Source of the DNA: Planctomycetota bacterium
GTDB taxonomy: Bacteria; Planctomycetota; PUPC01; JACPCR01
Length of the DNA: 5,918 bases
NCBI GenBank assembly: GCA_030740295.1
Contig: JASLXP010000851.1
Coordinates: 1-5,918, forward strand
Direction of reading: 5' to 3'
Of this stretch, positions 1-5,918 are shown piece after piece (the stretch's first letter is position 1; each line of letters starts with the position of its first letter). Under the pieces are notes generated by a model. That model saw only the letters and a program-made list of their open reading frames with translations. It did not search any database and was not told the DNA's origin. Made by a program: the position numbers and the translations under genes.

Positions 1-203
1 GTAACCAGATCCGAGAGGGACCGATCACTCGGGACGAGGCGCTGAGCGTAGCGCGTGAGAAGAATCGCCCGAGGTTCCAGAGCATCAAGTGGTACCTCGA
101 CACGATAGGGATGGGGAGCGACTTTGAGGATGTCTTGCACACGATCAACGGCATACCGAGAAGATACCCGTGCGCGTCAGGCGGCGGAAGCCCAAGAGAC
201 TAG
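1..203 (+). CDS. PP-loop ATPase-like protein (LPS/sugar amidotransferase type), C-terminal end only
   Basis: This is the last 66 codons of a gene that enters from the left edge (reading frame from base 3, stop TAG 201-203). The visible protein starts NQIREGPITRDEAL and contains RPRFQSIKWYLDTIG and HTINGIPRRY. I recognise this tail as the C-terminal helical region of PP-loop (ExsB/WbpG-like, COG0037-type) ATPases found in LPS and capsule loci. Family members activate a carboxyl, amide or similar group with ATP for amidation or thiolation. The nucleotide-binding SGGxDS motif would lie upstream of the window, so the catalytic part is unseen and the assignment rests on the tail alone. The last ten residues (CASGGGSPRD) extend beyond the conserved end. 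The fragment is GC-rich like asnB downstream. A second, AT-richer version of the same tail lies at 4318-4551: 56 residues align without gaps with 34 identities. Whether the upstream gene is intact cannot be judged here. Confidence 0.6.
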   Translation, partial: NQIREGPITRDEALSVAREKNRPRFQSIKWYLDTIGMGSDFEDVLHTINGIPRRYPCASGGGSPRD

Positions 204-454
204 CCACTTGAGGACAGTACTCCTGGAGAATACGGGAACCATGGCACAGGGACGGCAGACCAACGCGCGCCCCGACCTGGGGCAGTTGTTCTTGGTATTT
301 TTTACCTTAAACTTTTTGTTCGCCGTTCCATTTCGCTGCGGCTTTAACACAAGTCTATCGACGTGGCCAGAATCTCCTGTATTTGTCAATGGTTAAATAG
401 ATGGGGCCGCTCGATCATTTACCATTAACCACCAACCATTAACCATTCTTGACA
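204..454. other. Non-coding gap between PP-loop gene end and asnB
   Basis: The first part is GC-rich. Bases roughly 287-350 change to an AT-rich, T-run-containing stretch, and the last 70 bases carry short TTAACCATT-type repeats. Open frames here, on both strands, overlap each other and have low-complexity or non-family-like translations, so I call no gene. A promoter for asnB would be expected here, but no convincing -35/-10 pair was found. No Rho-independent terminator with a clear GC stem and T-run was found after the stop at 203; the T-run near 298-303 lacks a strong stem before it. Confidence 0.5.
388..447. promoter_or_regulatory. Cluster of TTAACCATT motifs upstream of asnB
   Basis: Seen in the sequence: AATGGTTAA at 388-396 and its exact reverse complement TTAACCATT at 439-447 form a 9-base inverted repeat. 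The 10-mer ACCATTAACC occurs twice, at 421-430 and 435-444, 14 bases apart, and ACCATT occurs again at 442-447. The last copy ends 7 bases before the asnB start codon, where a Shine-Dalgarno sequence would normally be. A regulatory protein binding these sites, or an RNA hairpin pairing 388-396 with 439-447 and occluding the start, are both possible. A decayed intergenic repeat is equally possible. The function is inferred only from position and symmetry. Confidence 0.3.
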
Positions 455-2371
455 ATGTGTGGAATCGCTGGCTACGCCTCTATCGGCTCCGAGTACAAAA
501 TCGACCCGAAATATATAGAGCCGATGCTCGAGAGCATCATTCACCGAGGGCCGGATGATTCGGGTACCGCTGTTTTCGATCAGGTCGCCCTTGGGAATCG
601 CAGACTGACGATCATTGATTTGGAGAGCGGTCGTCAACCGATTACGAACGAAGACGGCACCATCACCGTCGTCTACAACGGCGAAATTTATAACTATCCG
701 GAATTGAAAAAGGAACTCGAGGGCAGGGGGCACGTGTTCTCAACGCAGACGGACACAGAAGTCCTTGTCCATCTTTACGAGGAAGAGGGCATTGACTTCC
801 TGAAACGCCTGAACGGCATGTTCGGTCTTGCGCTATACGACAGCCGACAGGACAAGCTCATCCTGGCCCGCGACCGTTTCGGCGTAAAACCTCTTGTTTA
901 TTCATACAAGGATGGCTTGCTGACCTTCGCCAGCGAGATTAAGGCACTGCGCGTTCACCCGCAATTTGACAGCACGCGCGATCCGGAAGCGATGTCAGTA
1001 TTCCTGGGCCTCTTCTATATTCCCGCGCCGTGGACGATCTACAAAAACGTCCGCAAGCTACATCCGGGCCATTACCTCATTCTTTCAAAAGACGGACTGG
1101 AGGAGGGAGAGTACTTCGACCTGGACTACACGAAGAAGCACACGCTGACCGCGCAGGAGGCGGAGCAGGAGTTGGCAGGTCTGTTCCGTAGGTCCGTCCA
1201 GAGACAGATGCTCTCTGATGTACCGGTGGGCGTCCTTCTGAGCGGGGGATTGGACTCGCGGTCTGCTCTGGCCGCGGCCAACGAGATATCCCCGGGACTG
1301 TCATCGTTCACCATCGTCTTTGATGAAGGCGCCTTCAACGAGGGAGACGCGGCGGCCGCGTGGGCCGAGGTTTTCGGGAGCCCTCACCACACCTACCTGT
1401 TCCGTGAGGATGACTTTGTACAGGGCATGCTATCCTGGTTACGGCACGTGGATGAACCGTTCGCACCATGGGCAAACGTCGCCAAGTCCGGGCTGGCACG
1501 CTTCATTCAGGCCCAGGATTACAAGGTGGTCCTCGGAGGGGACGGCGGCGACGAGTTGTTCCTAGGCTATCCCACGGTCCACGCAGCCAATGTGGCGCGC
1601 TATTACAGGCGTCTGCTCCCTCGCGCGGTTCGGGACCGCCTAATCCGGCCGGCAGTACGGCGTCTCCGTGCCGGCACCGGGCTCCTGCCCTTCTCCTTCA
1701 AACTGAAGAGCTTCGTCGAAGCAGATCACCCGGACATCTTCCGGAACTTCTTCGGGTTCAAAGAGGTCATCCGCTACTCCGAATGGCCGGACCTGTTGAC
1801 GTCGGAAGCACTGCGCATGGTAGGGCAGTACGACCCTTTCATCGCGCACGAGCAGTATTTGCCGCGGGTGCAGGGCCTGCACTTCGTGGACGCACTCAGT
1901 TACCTCGACTTCAGGACCTTTCTCGGTGGATGCTGCTTTAAGGCCGGCGACAATGCCTACATGTCTTCTTCCGTCGAGATGCGAGTACCCTTCATGGACA
2001 ACGATCTGGTGGAGTTCGCCTGTCGGCTACCAGTACCCTTACGGTTCCATCCGTACCGACTCAAGACGCTGCTGCGCAAAGCATTGCTGCACCATTTCCG
2101 TCCCCCACACGGTGACAGTGGGAACCTCCTGAAGCAGTACCGGAAGGTCGGGTTCGAAGTCCCGGCCAGCCTGTGGCTCAGGCAGGGCCGCTTGGGGCAG
2201 TTCCTCCGGACGGCGCTCTCCCGCAAGCGCGTCGAGGCCACGGGGTTCTTCCGGCCGGAAGCGGTCGAGAGGCTGCTAGATGAGCAGTTCTCCAGGAAGA
2301 GCAACAACGAGCGTGTCCTGCAGGCGATTCTGAGCCTCGTGCTGTTCCTGGAAGGGGACTATGCACTCTAG
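455..2371 (+). CDS. asnB: Asparagine synthase (glutamine-hydrolysing)-type amidotransferase
   Basis: A 638-residue protein with the two-domain AsnB layout. The N-terminal class II glutamine amidotransferase domain (about 2-190) has nucleophile Cys2 after the initiator Met, RGPDD 31-35, GNRRLTIIDL 47-56, YNGEIYN 74-80, TDTE 99-102 and RDRFGVKP 139-146. The C-terminal ATP-dependent synthetase domain has the PP-loop SGGLDS 263-268, DEP 333-335, GGDGGDELF 361-369, and EMRVPFMD 508-515. Glutamine is hydrolysed and the ammonia is channelled to an acyl-adenylate. In AsnB proper the acceptor is aspartate, but paralogs in polysaccharide and exosortase loci may amidate other carboxylates. Start choice: an in-frame TTG at 449 exists, but only ATG 455 places Cys at position 2, as the mechanism requires. 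No Shine-Dalgarno is visible. The length matches the longer AsnB/AsnO-type members (about 610-640). The residue after SGGLDS is Arg269, where Ser is usual. The fold is certain; the substrate is not. Confidence 0.93.
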   Translation: MCGIAGYASIGSEYKIDPKYIEPMLESIIHRGPDDSGTAVFDQVALGNRRLTIIDLESGRQPITNEDGTITVVYNGEIYNYPELKKELEGRGHVFSTQTDTEVLVHLYEEEGIDFLKRLNGMFGLALYDSRQDKLILARDRFGVKPLVYSYKDGLLTFASEIKALRVHPQFDSTRDPEAMSVFLGLFYIPAPWTIYKNVRKLHPGHYLILSKDGLEEGEYFDLDYTKKHTLTAQEAEQELAGLFRRSVQRQMLSDVPVGVLLSGGLDSRSALAAANEISPGLSSFTIVFDEGAFNEGDAAAAWAEVFGSPHHTYLFREDDFVQGMLSWLRHVDEPFAPWANVAKSGLARFIQAQDYKVVLGGDGGDELFLGYPTVHAANVARYYRRLLPRAVRDRLIRPAVRRLRAGTGLLPFSFKLKSFVEADHPDIFRNFFGFKEVIRYSEWPDLLTSEALRMVGQYDPFIAHEQYLPRVQGLHFVDALSYLDFRTFLGGCCFKAGDNAYMSSSVEMRVPFMDNDLVEFACRLPVPLRFHPYRLKTLLRKALLHHFRPPHGDSGNLLKQYRKVGFEVPASLWLRQGRLGQFLRTALSRKRVEATGFFRPEAVERLLDEQFSRKSNNERVLQAILSLVLFLEGDYAL

Positions 2372-2863
2372 TCCCTGGCGCAGTCAGAACTCCCGGTAAT
2401 GGGGGCCTTCCAGATGACGGAGAGACCTGAAGTGCCGCTTCGCGCGGAAATGGCGCGGGAATCCACCACTGGAGGAGGCCCGCCAGTCGACCTGTTCGGA
2501 GGTTCCGCAAGGGAGTGACTTTCCCCGGGGCGCGCCAGAGCGTGTCGTCCCCCCGGTCTCTGGAGGAGGACACGGAAGCGCTCTGCCGAGCGAAGTGAAT
2601 ACGAGACCGGAGGCAAGGAGAGAGAAGCCGTCTAGAATATCTTCCAGACTAGCCGGTAGGGCCGACGCAGTTGTGAGGACTGTCTGGGTTCTCCCGACCA
2701 TCCACACGGGGTGCGAGGGGGCCAGAGGCACGTGCCGCATGTGCCATTGTCCTATCGCGTCCCTTTCGGCTGGGGACTCCTCAAGCCGCGAAGCCTAGCT
2801 GGAGGCCCCACGGGAGGCAAGATTGTCCAGTCATCCACACCCGATAGACTAACAGGGAGGCCC
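2372..2863. other. Long GC-rich gap without a recognisable gene
   Basis: This stretch of 492 bases separates asnB from the radical SAM gene. Short open frames exist on both strands (for example 2595-2798 on +, 2384-2740 on -), but their translations are rich in Arg, Pro, Ser and Gly, overlap one another, and show no family motif, as expected for chance frames in GC-rich DNA. No terminator with a T-run follows asnB. A 9-base word, CATCCACAC, occurs twice (2699-2707 and 2832-2840), too short to mean much alone. The region could be a long leader of the radical SAM gene or the eroded remains of a lost gene. I see no positive evidence for either. Confidence 0.5.
2855..2860 (+). promoter_or_regulatory. 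Ribosome binding site fixing the radical SAM start
   Basis: GGGAGG lies three bases before ATG 2864. It is the only clear Shine-Dalgarno element in front of an intact gene in this window. It supports 2864 over the in-frame ATG at 2711, whose extra 51 residues resemble no B12-binding domain. Confidence 0.6.
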
Positions 2864-4255
2864 ATGAAAGTACTACTGATCGATCCCTACGAACATGACT
2901 CGGCTTATGGCCGCGTCCGATTCCCCTTGGGCGCGCCCTCGCTTGGCCTCGCCTACCTTGCCGCATTCCTCCGGGAAGGTGGCGTAGAGGTCCACATCCT
3001 GGACGCAAGAGGGAAGGCCCTGTCGTTGACAGATGTGACCCGGTTTGCTCAGGAGTTCGCCCCGGACATCGTGGGCGTAACGAGCACTACGCCCCTCTTC
3101 GGCAATGCGATCCAGATTGCGAAGGGGGTGAAGGAGGCCTTGCCAGACGTGCAGTTGGTGATGGGTGGGCCACACATTACCGGTCAGGGAGCTGAGGTGT
3201 TGGAGAAATGGGGTTTTGTGGATGTTCTCGTGCTGGGTGAAGGGGAGTCGACGCTCCTGGACTTGGCCAGAGAGACTCCCCTCGCGTCCGTAACCGGAAT
3301 CGCCTACCGACAGGGAGGTGAGGTCAAGGTCACCCCCCCAAGGCCTCTCATCGAAGACCTCGACTCTCTGCCGTTCCCGGCCCGCGACTTCTACGACGCC
3401 GGGGACTACGCTCATCCGCTGTATGAACTGTACGGGAAGCCGATGGCAACAATCCTCTCGACGCGGGGGTGCCCCTTCCAGTGCTCGTTCTGCAGCTCAC
3501 GCGCGACGTTCGGCCGCCGGGTCAGATACAGGAGCGTTGACAGTGTTATGGCAGAGGTGGACCTGCTCATCGAGAAGCATGGCGTCAAATCTCTGAAGTT
3601 CGCGGATGACACGTTCGCTCTTGCTAAGGACCGGCTCACGGAGATCTGCGCTGAGCTCGGTAAACGAGGTCTTCCCTGGATCGCCAACGCGAGAGTGAAC
3701 ACGATCACGGAAGAGATGGTTGAGACGATGAGAGATTCTGGCTGCAGGCTGCTGCTGTTCGGGCTGGAATCGGGCGACCAGTTCGTCCTGAACGAGATCA
3801 TGAAGGGCACGACCATCGAGGAGATGAGCGAAGTGCTGGTCTGGACCGACGAGGCCGGCATCGACACCATCGGCACATTCATAATCGGCGCACCCTCAGA
3901 GACCACTAAGACGGCCAAGGCAACCATCGATCTCGCCAAGGAACTGCCACTCACGTTCGCGGACTTCTTCATACTCAGTCCCTACCCAGGAACTGCAATC
4001 TACGAAGAGATGAAGCGCAAGGGCTATATGAAGGAGTTTGAGTGGACGGACGTGCGTGCGCCCAAGTACGGCAATCCCTTGGTCCGCCTCCCGAACATGT
4101 CCGAAGAGGAACTGATAATGGCTCAGAAGCGCGCCTACCGGCAGTTCTACCTTCGGCCGAGATACGTGCTGAGGCTGCTGAGAACTGTTGACAGCTGGCA
4201 CAGGGCCAAACAGTACCTGAAGCTGGGACTGAGCTTCCTGAGGCTGGTCCGCTGA
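2864..4255 (+). CDS. B12-binding-domain radical SAM protein
   Basis: A 463-residue protein of the BchE/MiaB-like radical SAM superfamily with an N-terminal cobalamin-binding Rossmann domain. Residues 1-140 show the pattern of that domain: MKVLLIDP at the start, PLGAPSLGLAYLAAFLR 21-37, PDIVGVTSTTP 67-77, VMGGPHIT 99-106 and VLGEGEST 123-130. The classical DxHxxG cobalamin-ligand motif is absent, as in many radical SAM members. The radical SAM core begins near 195, with the [4Fe-4S] cluster cysteines Cys203, Cys207 and Cys210 (CxxxCxxC), FADDTF 246-251, GLESG 300-304 and SPYPGT 372-377. Such enzymes are cytosolic and use S-adenosylmethionine radicals, often for methylation of unactivated carbons, cyclisation or rearrangement of lipids, glycans or natural products. 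The substrate cannot be read from the sequence. The C-terminus (about 430-463) is basic and Leu-rich, ending SFLRLVR. The start is ATG 2864, preceded by GGGAGG. Codon use is GC-rich like asnB. Confidence 0.92.
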   Translation: MKVLLIDPYEHDSAYGRVRFPLGAPSLGLAYLAAFLREGGVEVHILDARGKALSLTDVTRFAQEFAPDIVGVTSTTPLFGNAIQIAKGVKEALPDVQLVMGGPHITGQGAEVLEKWGFVDVLVLGEGESTLLDLARETPLASVTGIAYRQGGEVKVTPPRPLIEDLDSLPFPARDFYDAGDYAHPLYELYGKPMATILSTRGCPFQCSFCSSRATFGRRVRYRSVDSVMAEVDLLIEKHGVKSLKFADDTFALAKDRLTEICAELGKRGLPWIANARVNTITEEMVETMRDSGCRLLLFGLESGDQFVLNEIMKGTTIEEMSEVLVWTDEAGIDTIGTFIIGAPSETTKTAKATIDLAKELPLTFADFFILSPYPGTAIYEEMKRKGYMKEFEWTDVRAPKYGNPLVRLPNMSEEELIMAQKRAYRQFYLRPRYVLRLLRTVDSWHRAKQYLKLGLSFLRLVR

Positions 4256-4317
4256 GCTGCGGGGATCGGTCGTGGCTTGGGGGGCGGCACATGGAGGATA
4301 GGCGACGCACAGCAGCG
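4256..4317. other. GC-rich segment ending at an apparent recombination junction
   Basis: The bases after the radical SAM stop are very GC-rich (about 68% in 4261-4320 by my count). From 4318 the sequence becomes markedly AT-richer (25 of 60 G+C in 4321-4380) and begins mid-gene in a PP-loop ATPase tail. The change of composition coincides with the first residues that look like the PP-loop family, so the boundary is probably a joining point of two DNA sources. No terminal inverted repeat or target-site duplication was seen here. Confidence 0.45.
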
Positions 4318-4551
4318 TTTTATAATTGCGTCTATTACACTGTAGCCGGGTTCAGCGGAATCGACACCTTTCTAAGTAATCAGATCCGGGAAGGAACCCA
4401 GGATAGAGAATCAGCTCTAAAGGTTTCAAGAGAAAAGAACCAACCGAGATTCGACAGTATCAAATGGTACCTTGAAATTCTTGACTTGAAAGAAAGCTTC
4501 GAAGAGGTGATCCACACCATCAACGCAATGCCAAGACGTTATGAAAGTTAA
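4291..4551 (+). pseudogene. Truncated PP-loop ATPase-like gene, C-terminal stump
   Basis: The 86-codon frame from ATG 4291 encodes only the tail of a protein family whose members are normally about 350-400 residues long. The first nine residues (MEDRRRTAA) come from the GC-rich segment and do not look like the family. From residue 10 the protein reads FYNCVYYTVAGFSGIDTFLS, then NQIREG, SREKNQPRFDSIKWYLE and HTINAMPRRYES, typical of the C-terminal helical end of WbpG/ExsB-like PP-loop proteins in LPS loci. The tail from residue 30 matches the fragment at 3-170 over 56 gapless residues with 34 identities. No nucleotide-binding loop remains, so ATPase activity is not expected. A G-run at about 4279-4284 could serve as a ribosome binding site, so a short protein might still be made. 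Composition matches the SGNH gene that follows 33 bases later, suggesting the two were neighbours before the break. Its status as a stump rather than a small gene is an inference. Confidence 0.6.
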
Positions 4552-4584
4552 GGACTTGTCCCAGATGTTTCACAATAATCGATC

Positions 4585-5871
4585 ATGAAATCAAAGATCG
4601 AAAACTCTGGGGCGCGAAGACACCGCCGGATCTTTATCCTTGCAACTTTTGCCATTCTCCTTTTCGCTGGAATAGTCTTGCTTTATACCGTGGAGTTTGG
4701 ACTAAGAGTCCAGAAGACTCGGGATCTAAATAAACGTATCGATAATCTCCAAAACCTGGTTCGAACGAATGCCGCTTATAATAAGGCGCTATTCAAAGGT
4801 TATGAGAAACGCGAGAAAGAGGCCGCCGATTTCTTTTATGCCTTTACTGCTATGCCCTACGTATACCGGCCATTTATTGGATTTAGGTCGGTTCCCAACT
4901 ACCATCACTCTACAATAAACACAAATAGCCTCAGTTATCGTGGGCCTGAGTTTGACGTCGTTAAGGAGCAGGGAGTTTTCCGAATACTTATCTACGGTGG
5001 CTCGTTCGTATGGGGCACCGGCGCTCTTAGTGATGATGAGACCGTCGCGGGCCATCTGCAAAAGATCCTCGATAAGTCATTTGCCGGACAAAGACGCTTT
5101 GAAGTTATCAACTGCGGGGAATCCTCTTACCGTACCAGTCAGGAGGCCGTTTTCTTAATGATAGAGGGCGTGTATTTAAATCCTGACCTAGTCATATTTC
5201 TTGATGGGGCAAACGATACCCAGAGATGGAATCCACCACTACCGTCTGGTTACCCTATAGAATTTGAATACGTCAATAAAATGGTCAGCAAGCACAATCC
5301 TCGTCTCCGAAAAGCTTTTACTATCGATGATGAGCTGGAATATCTGAAAGGGCAGAGGGATCTAGTGTGGTCGATGAAGGCAGAGAGCGAACTGCTTTCC
5401 AGGTTCAGGCGATTATCAGGGTGTGAAGCTCGTAATAAACCTCAAACAGGGGAGCAGATTTCACCTTATGAGTACGCTCTGCGACATTTCTACAACCTCA
5501 AAAGCGCTAGGGGTATGGGTAGAGAGTTCGGATTCCAGTTTGCTTTTGCAGTTCAGCCCGTTCCTGTAGCATTTAAGCCACTTCATCGACAAGAAAAAGA
5601 GATTCTTGGCCTACTCAAAAACAGAGATCCTTATTATACGATTCTCAAATATTGGGAAGAGCATTACATCACTTATACAGATGCAGTCGTTGATCTTTGC
5701 AGGACGGAAGGTATACCGGTTCTTGATTTGAAAAAAGTCTTTGAAAACAACAGTGATCCACTCTATTTCGATCACGTCCATGTTACGGGAGATGGCTATC
5801 GAATAGTTGCTGAGAGCCTACATGAATGGCTCGACAAGACTGGGATGCTTACACCAAAGACCTCTGATTAG
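4585..5871 (+). CDS. Membrane-anchored SGNH/GDSL-family hydrolase
   Basis: A 428-residue protein. A basic start (RRHRR 11-15) precedes one hydrophobic segment at about 16-37 with no obvious cleavage site, so it is probably an inner-membrane anchor with the catalytic domain outside the cytoplasm. A short charged, possibly coiled stretch follows (about 40-80). The SGNH blocks appear in order: GGSFVWG 138-144 with presumed nucleophile Ser140; NCGESS 176-181 with oxyanion Gly178; DGAND 207-211 with Asn210; and DHVHVTGDGYRIVAE 396-410 with Asp396 and His399. The family removes or transfers O-acyl (often acetyl) groups on glycans or lipids. In polysaccharide loci, relatives of this size are common and act on the polymer. 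The gene is AT-richer than asnB and the radical SAM gene, and follows the PP-loop stump by 33 bases. No clear Shine-Dalgarno precedes ATG 4585. The fold is secure; whether it is esterase or acyltransferase, and its substrate, is unknown. Confidence 0.85.
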   Translation: MKSKIENSGARRHRRIFILATFAILLFAGIVLLYTVEFGLRVQKTRDLNKRIDNLQNLVRTNAAYNKALFKGYEKREKEAADFFYAFTAMPYVYRPFIGFRSVPNYHHSTINTNSLSYRGPEFDVVKEQGVFRILIYGGSFVWGTGALSDDETVAGHLQKILDKSFAGQRRFEVINCGESSYRTSQEAVFLMIEGVYLNPDLVIFLDGANDTQRWNPPLPSGYPIEFEYVNKMVSKHNPRLRKAFTIDDELEYLKGQRDLVWSMKAESELLSRFRRLSGCEARNKPQTGEQISPYEYALRHFYNLKSARGMGREFGFQFAFAVQPVPVAFKPLHRQEKEILGLLKNRDPYYTILKYWEEHYITYTDAVVDLCRTEGIPVLDLKKVFENNSDPLYFDHVHVTGDGYRIVAESLHEWLDKTGMLTPKTSD

Positions 5872-5918
5872 TTCCTATTCATATTTTCCTTCAAGGAACA
5901 ACTGGGGCTTAGAATTGC

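Noticed and set aside
124..396. A 90-codon + strand frame with a hydrophobic stretch (LFLVFFTLNFLFAVPF) and an overlapping - strand frame at 177-389.
   Set aside because: The + frame starts inside the PP-loop gene end in another frame, the hydrophobic part simply reflects T-rich DNA, and neither has a ribosome binding site or family-like sequence.
449..454. TTG 449 as asnB start, and TTGACA 449-454 as a perfect -35 box.
   Set aside because: The class II glutaminase nucleophile must be the residue after the initiator Met, which fixes ATG 455. No -10-like hexamer lies 16-18 bases beyond TTGACA (472-477 is CTACGC), and the site would fall inside the gene.
2595..2798. A 67-codon + strand frame containing CRMCHCPI, reminiscent of a metal-binding knuckle.
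   Set aside because: The cysteine spacing fits no known zinc-ribbon pattern, there is no convincing upstream start signal, and the rest is Arg/Ser-rich sequence typical of chance frames in GC-rich DNA.
2711..2863. N-terminal extension of the radical SAM gene from ATG 2711.
   Set aside because: The extra 51 residues do not resemble the family, while MKVLLIDP from ATG 2864 is the usual first strand of the B12-binding domain and has GGGAGG upstream.
2873..4201. Long antisense frames over the radical SAM gene (for example 2873-3415 and 3412-3972).
   Set aside because: They mirror the codon structure of a well-supported sense gene and show no domain motif of their own.
4321..4326. TATAAT, a perfect -10 hexamer just after the composition break.
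   Set aside because: No -35-like hexamer lies at the right distance upstream (4298-4303 is ATAGGC), and the bases encode the Tyr-Asn of a recognisable PP-loop tail, so the match is probably incidental.
5871..5899. GTTCCT at 5871-5876 pairing with AGGAAC at 5894-5899 as a terminator after the SGNH gene.
   Set aside because: The stem is only six base pairs with a long loop, no T-run follows, and the competing TTCCT/AGGAA pairing is equally weak.

Overview
The window looks like a stretch of a bacterial polysaccharide, glycolipid or specialised-metabolite biosynthesis locus. It holds three intact protein genes, all on the + strand, and two C-terminal pieces of related PP-loop ATPase genes. No RNA gene, CRISPR array, transposase or tRNA was recognised. 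The organism cannot be named from the sequence: there is no phylogenetic marker, composition is mixed, and only one of the three intact genes has a clear Shine-Dalgarno sequence.

Layout. Bases 1-203 are the end of a PP-loop ATPase-like gene that enters from the left edge. A 251-base non-coding gap follows, with an AT-rich stretch and a cluster of TTAACCATT-type motifs that runs up to the next gene. Bases 455-2371 encode a full-length glutamine-hydrolysing asparagine synthase-type amidotransferase (AsnB family). Bases 2372-2863 are a GC-rich gap of 492 bases with no convincing gene. Bases 2864-4255 encode a B12-binding-domain radical SAM enzyme. Just after it, the sequence changes abruptly near base 4318 from GC-rich to clearly more AT-rich. 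The AT-richer DNA begins inside the C-terminal part of a second PP-loop ATPase gene (ending at 4551), followed by a membrane-anchored SGNH/GDSL-type hydrolase (4585-5871).

How the parts may fit together. The left-edge fragment and the internal fragment align without gaps over 56 residues with 34 identities, yet differ strongly in base composition. The asnB-radical SAM block therefore sits between two divergent copies of the same gene end, and the second copy has lost its N-terminal part. The simplest reading (inference) is a modular locus in which a gene block was exchanged or inserted by recombination in or near a PP-loop gene, leaving a stump. PP-loop and AsnB-type amidotransferases, radical SAM enzymes and SGNH esterases or acyl-transfer enzymes are all common in surface-glycan loci. 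The product and substrates cannot be deduced from this window.
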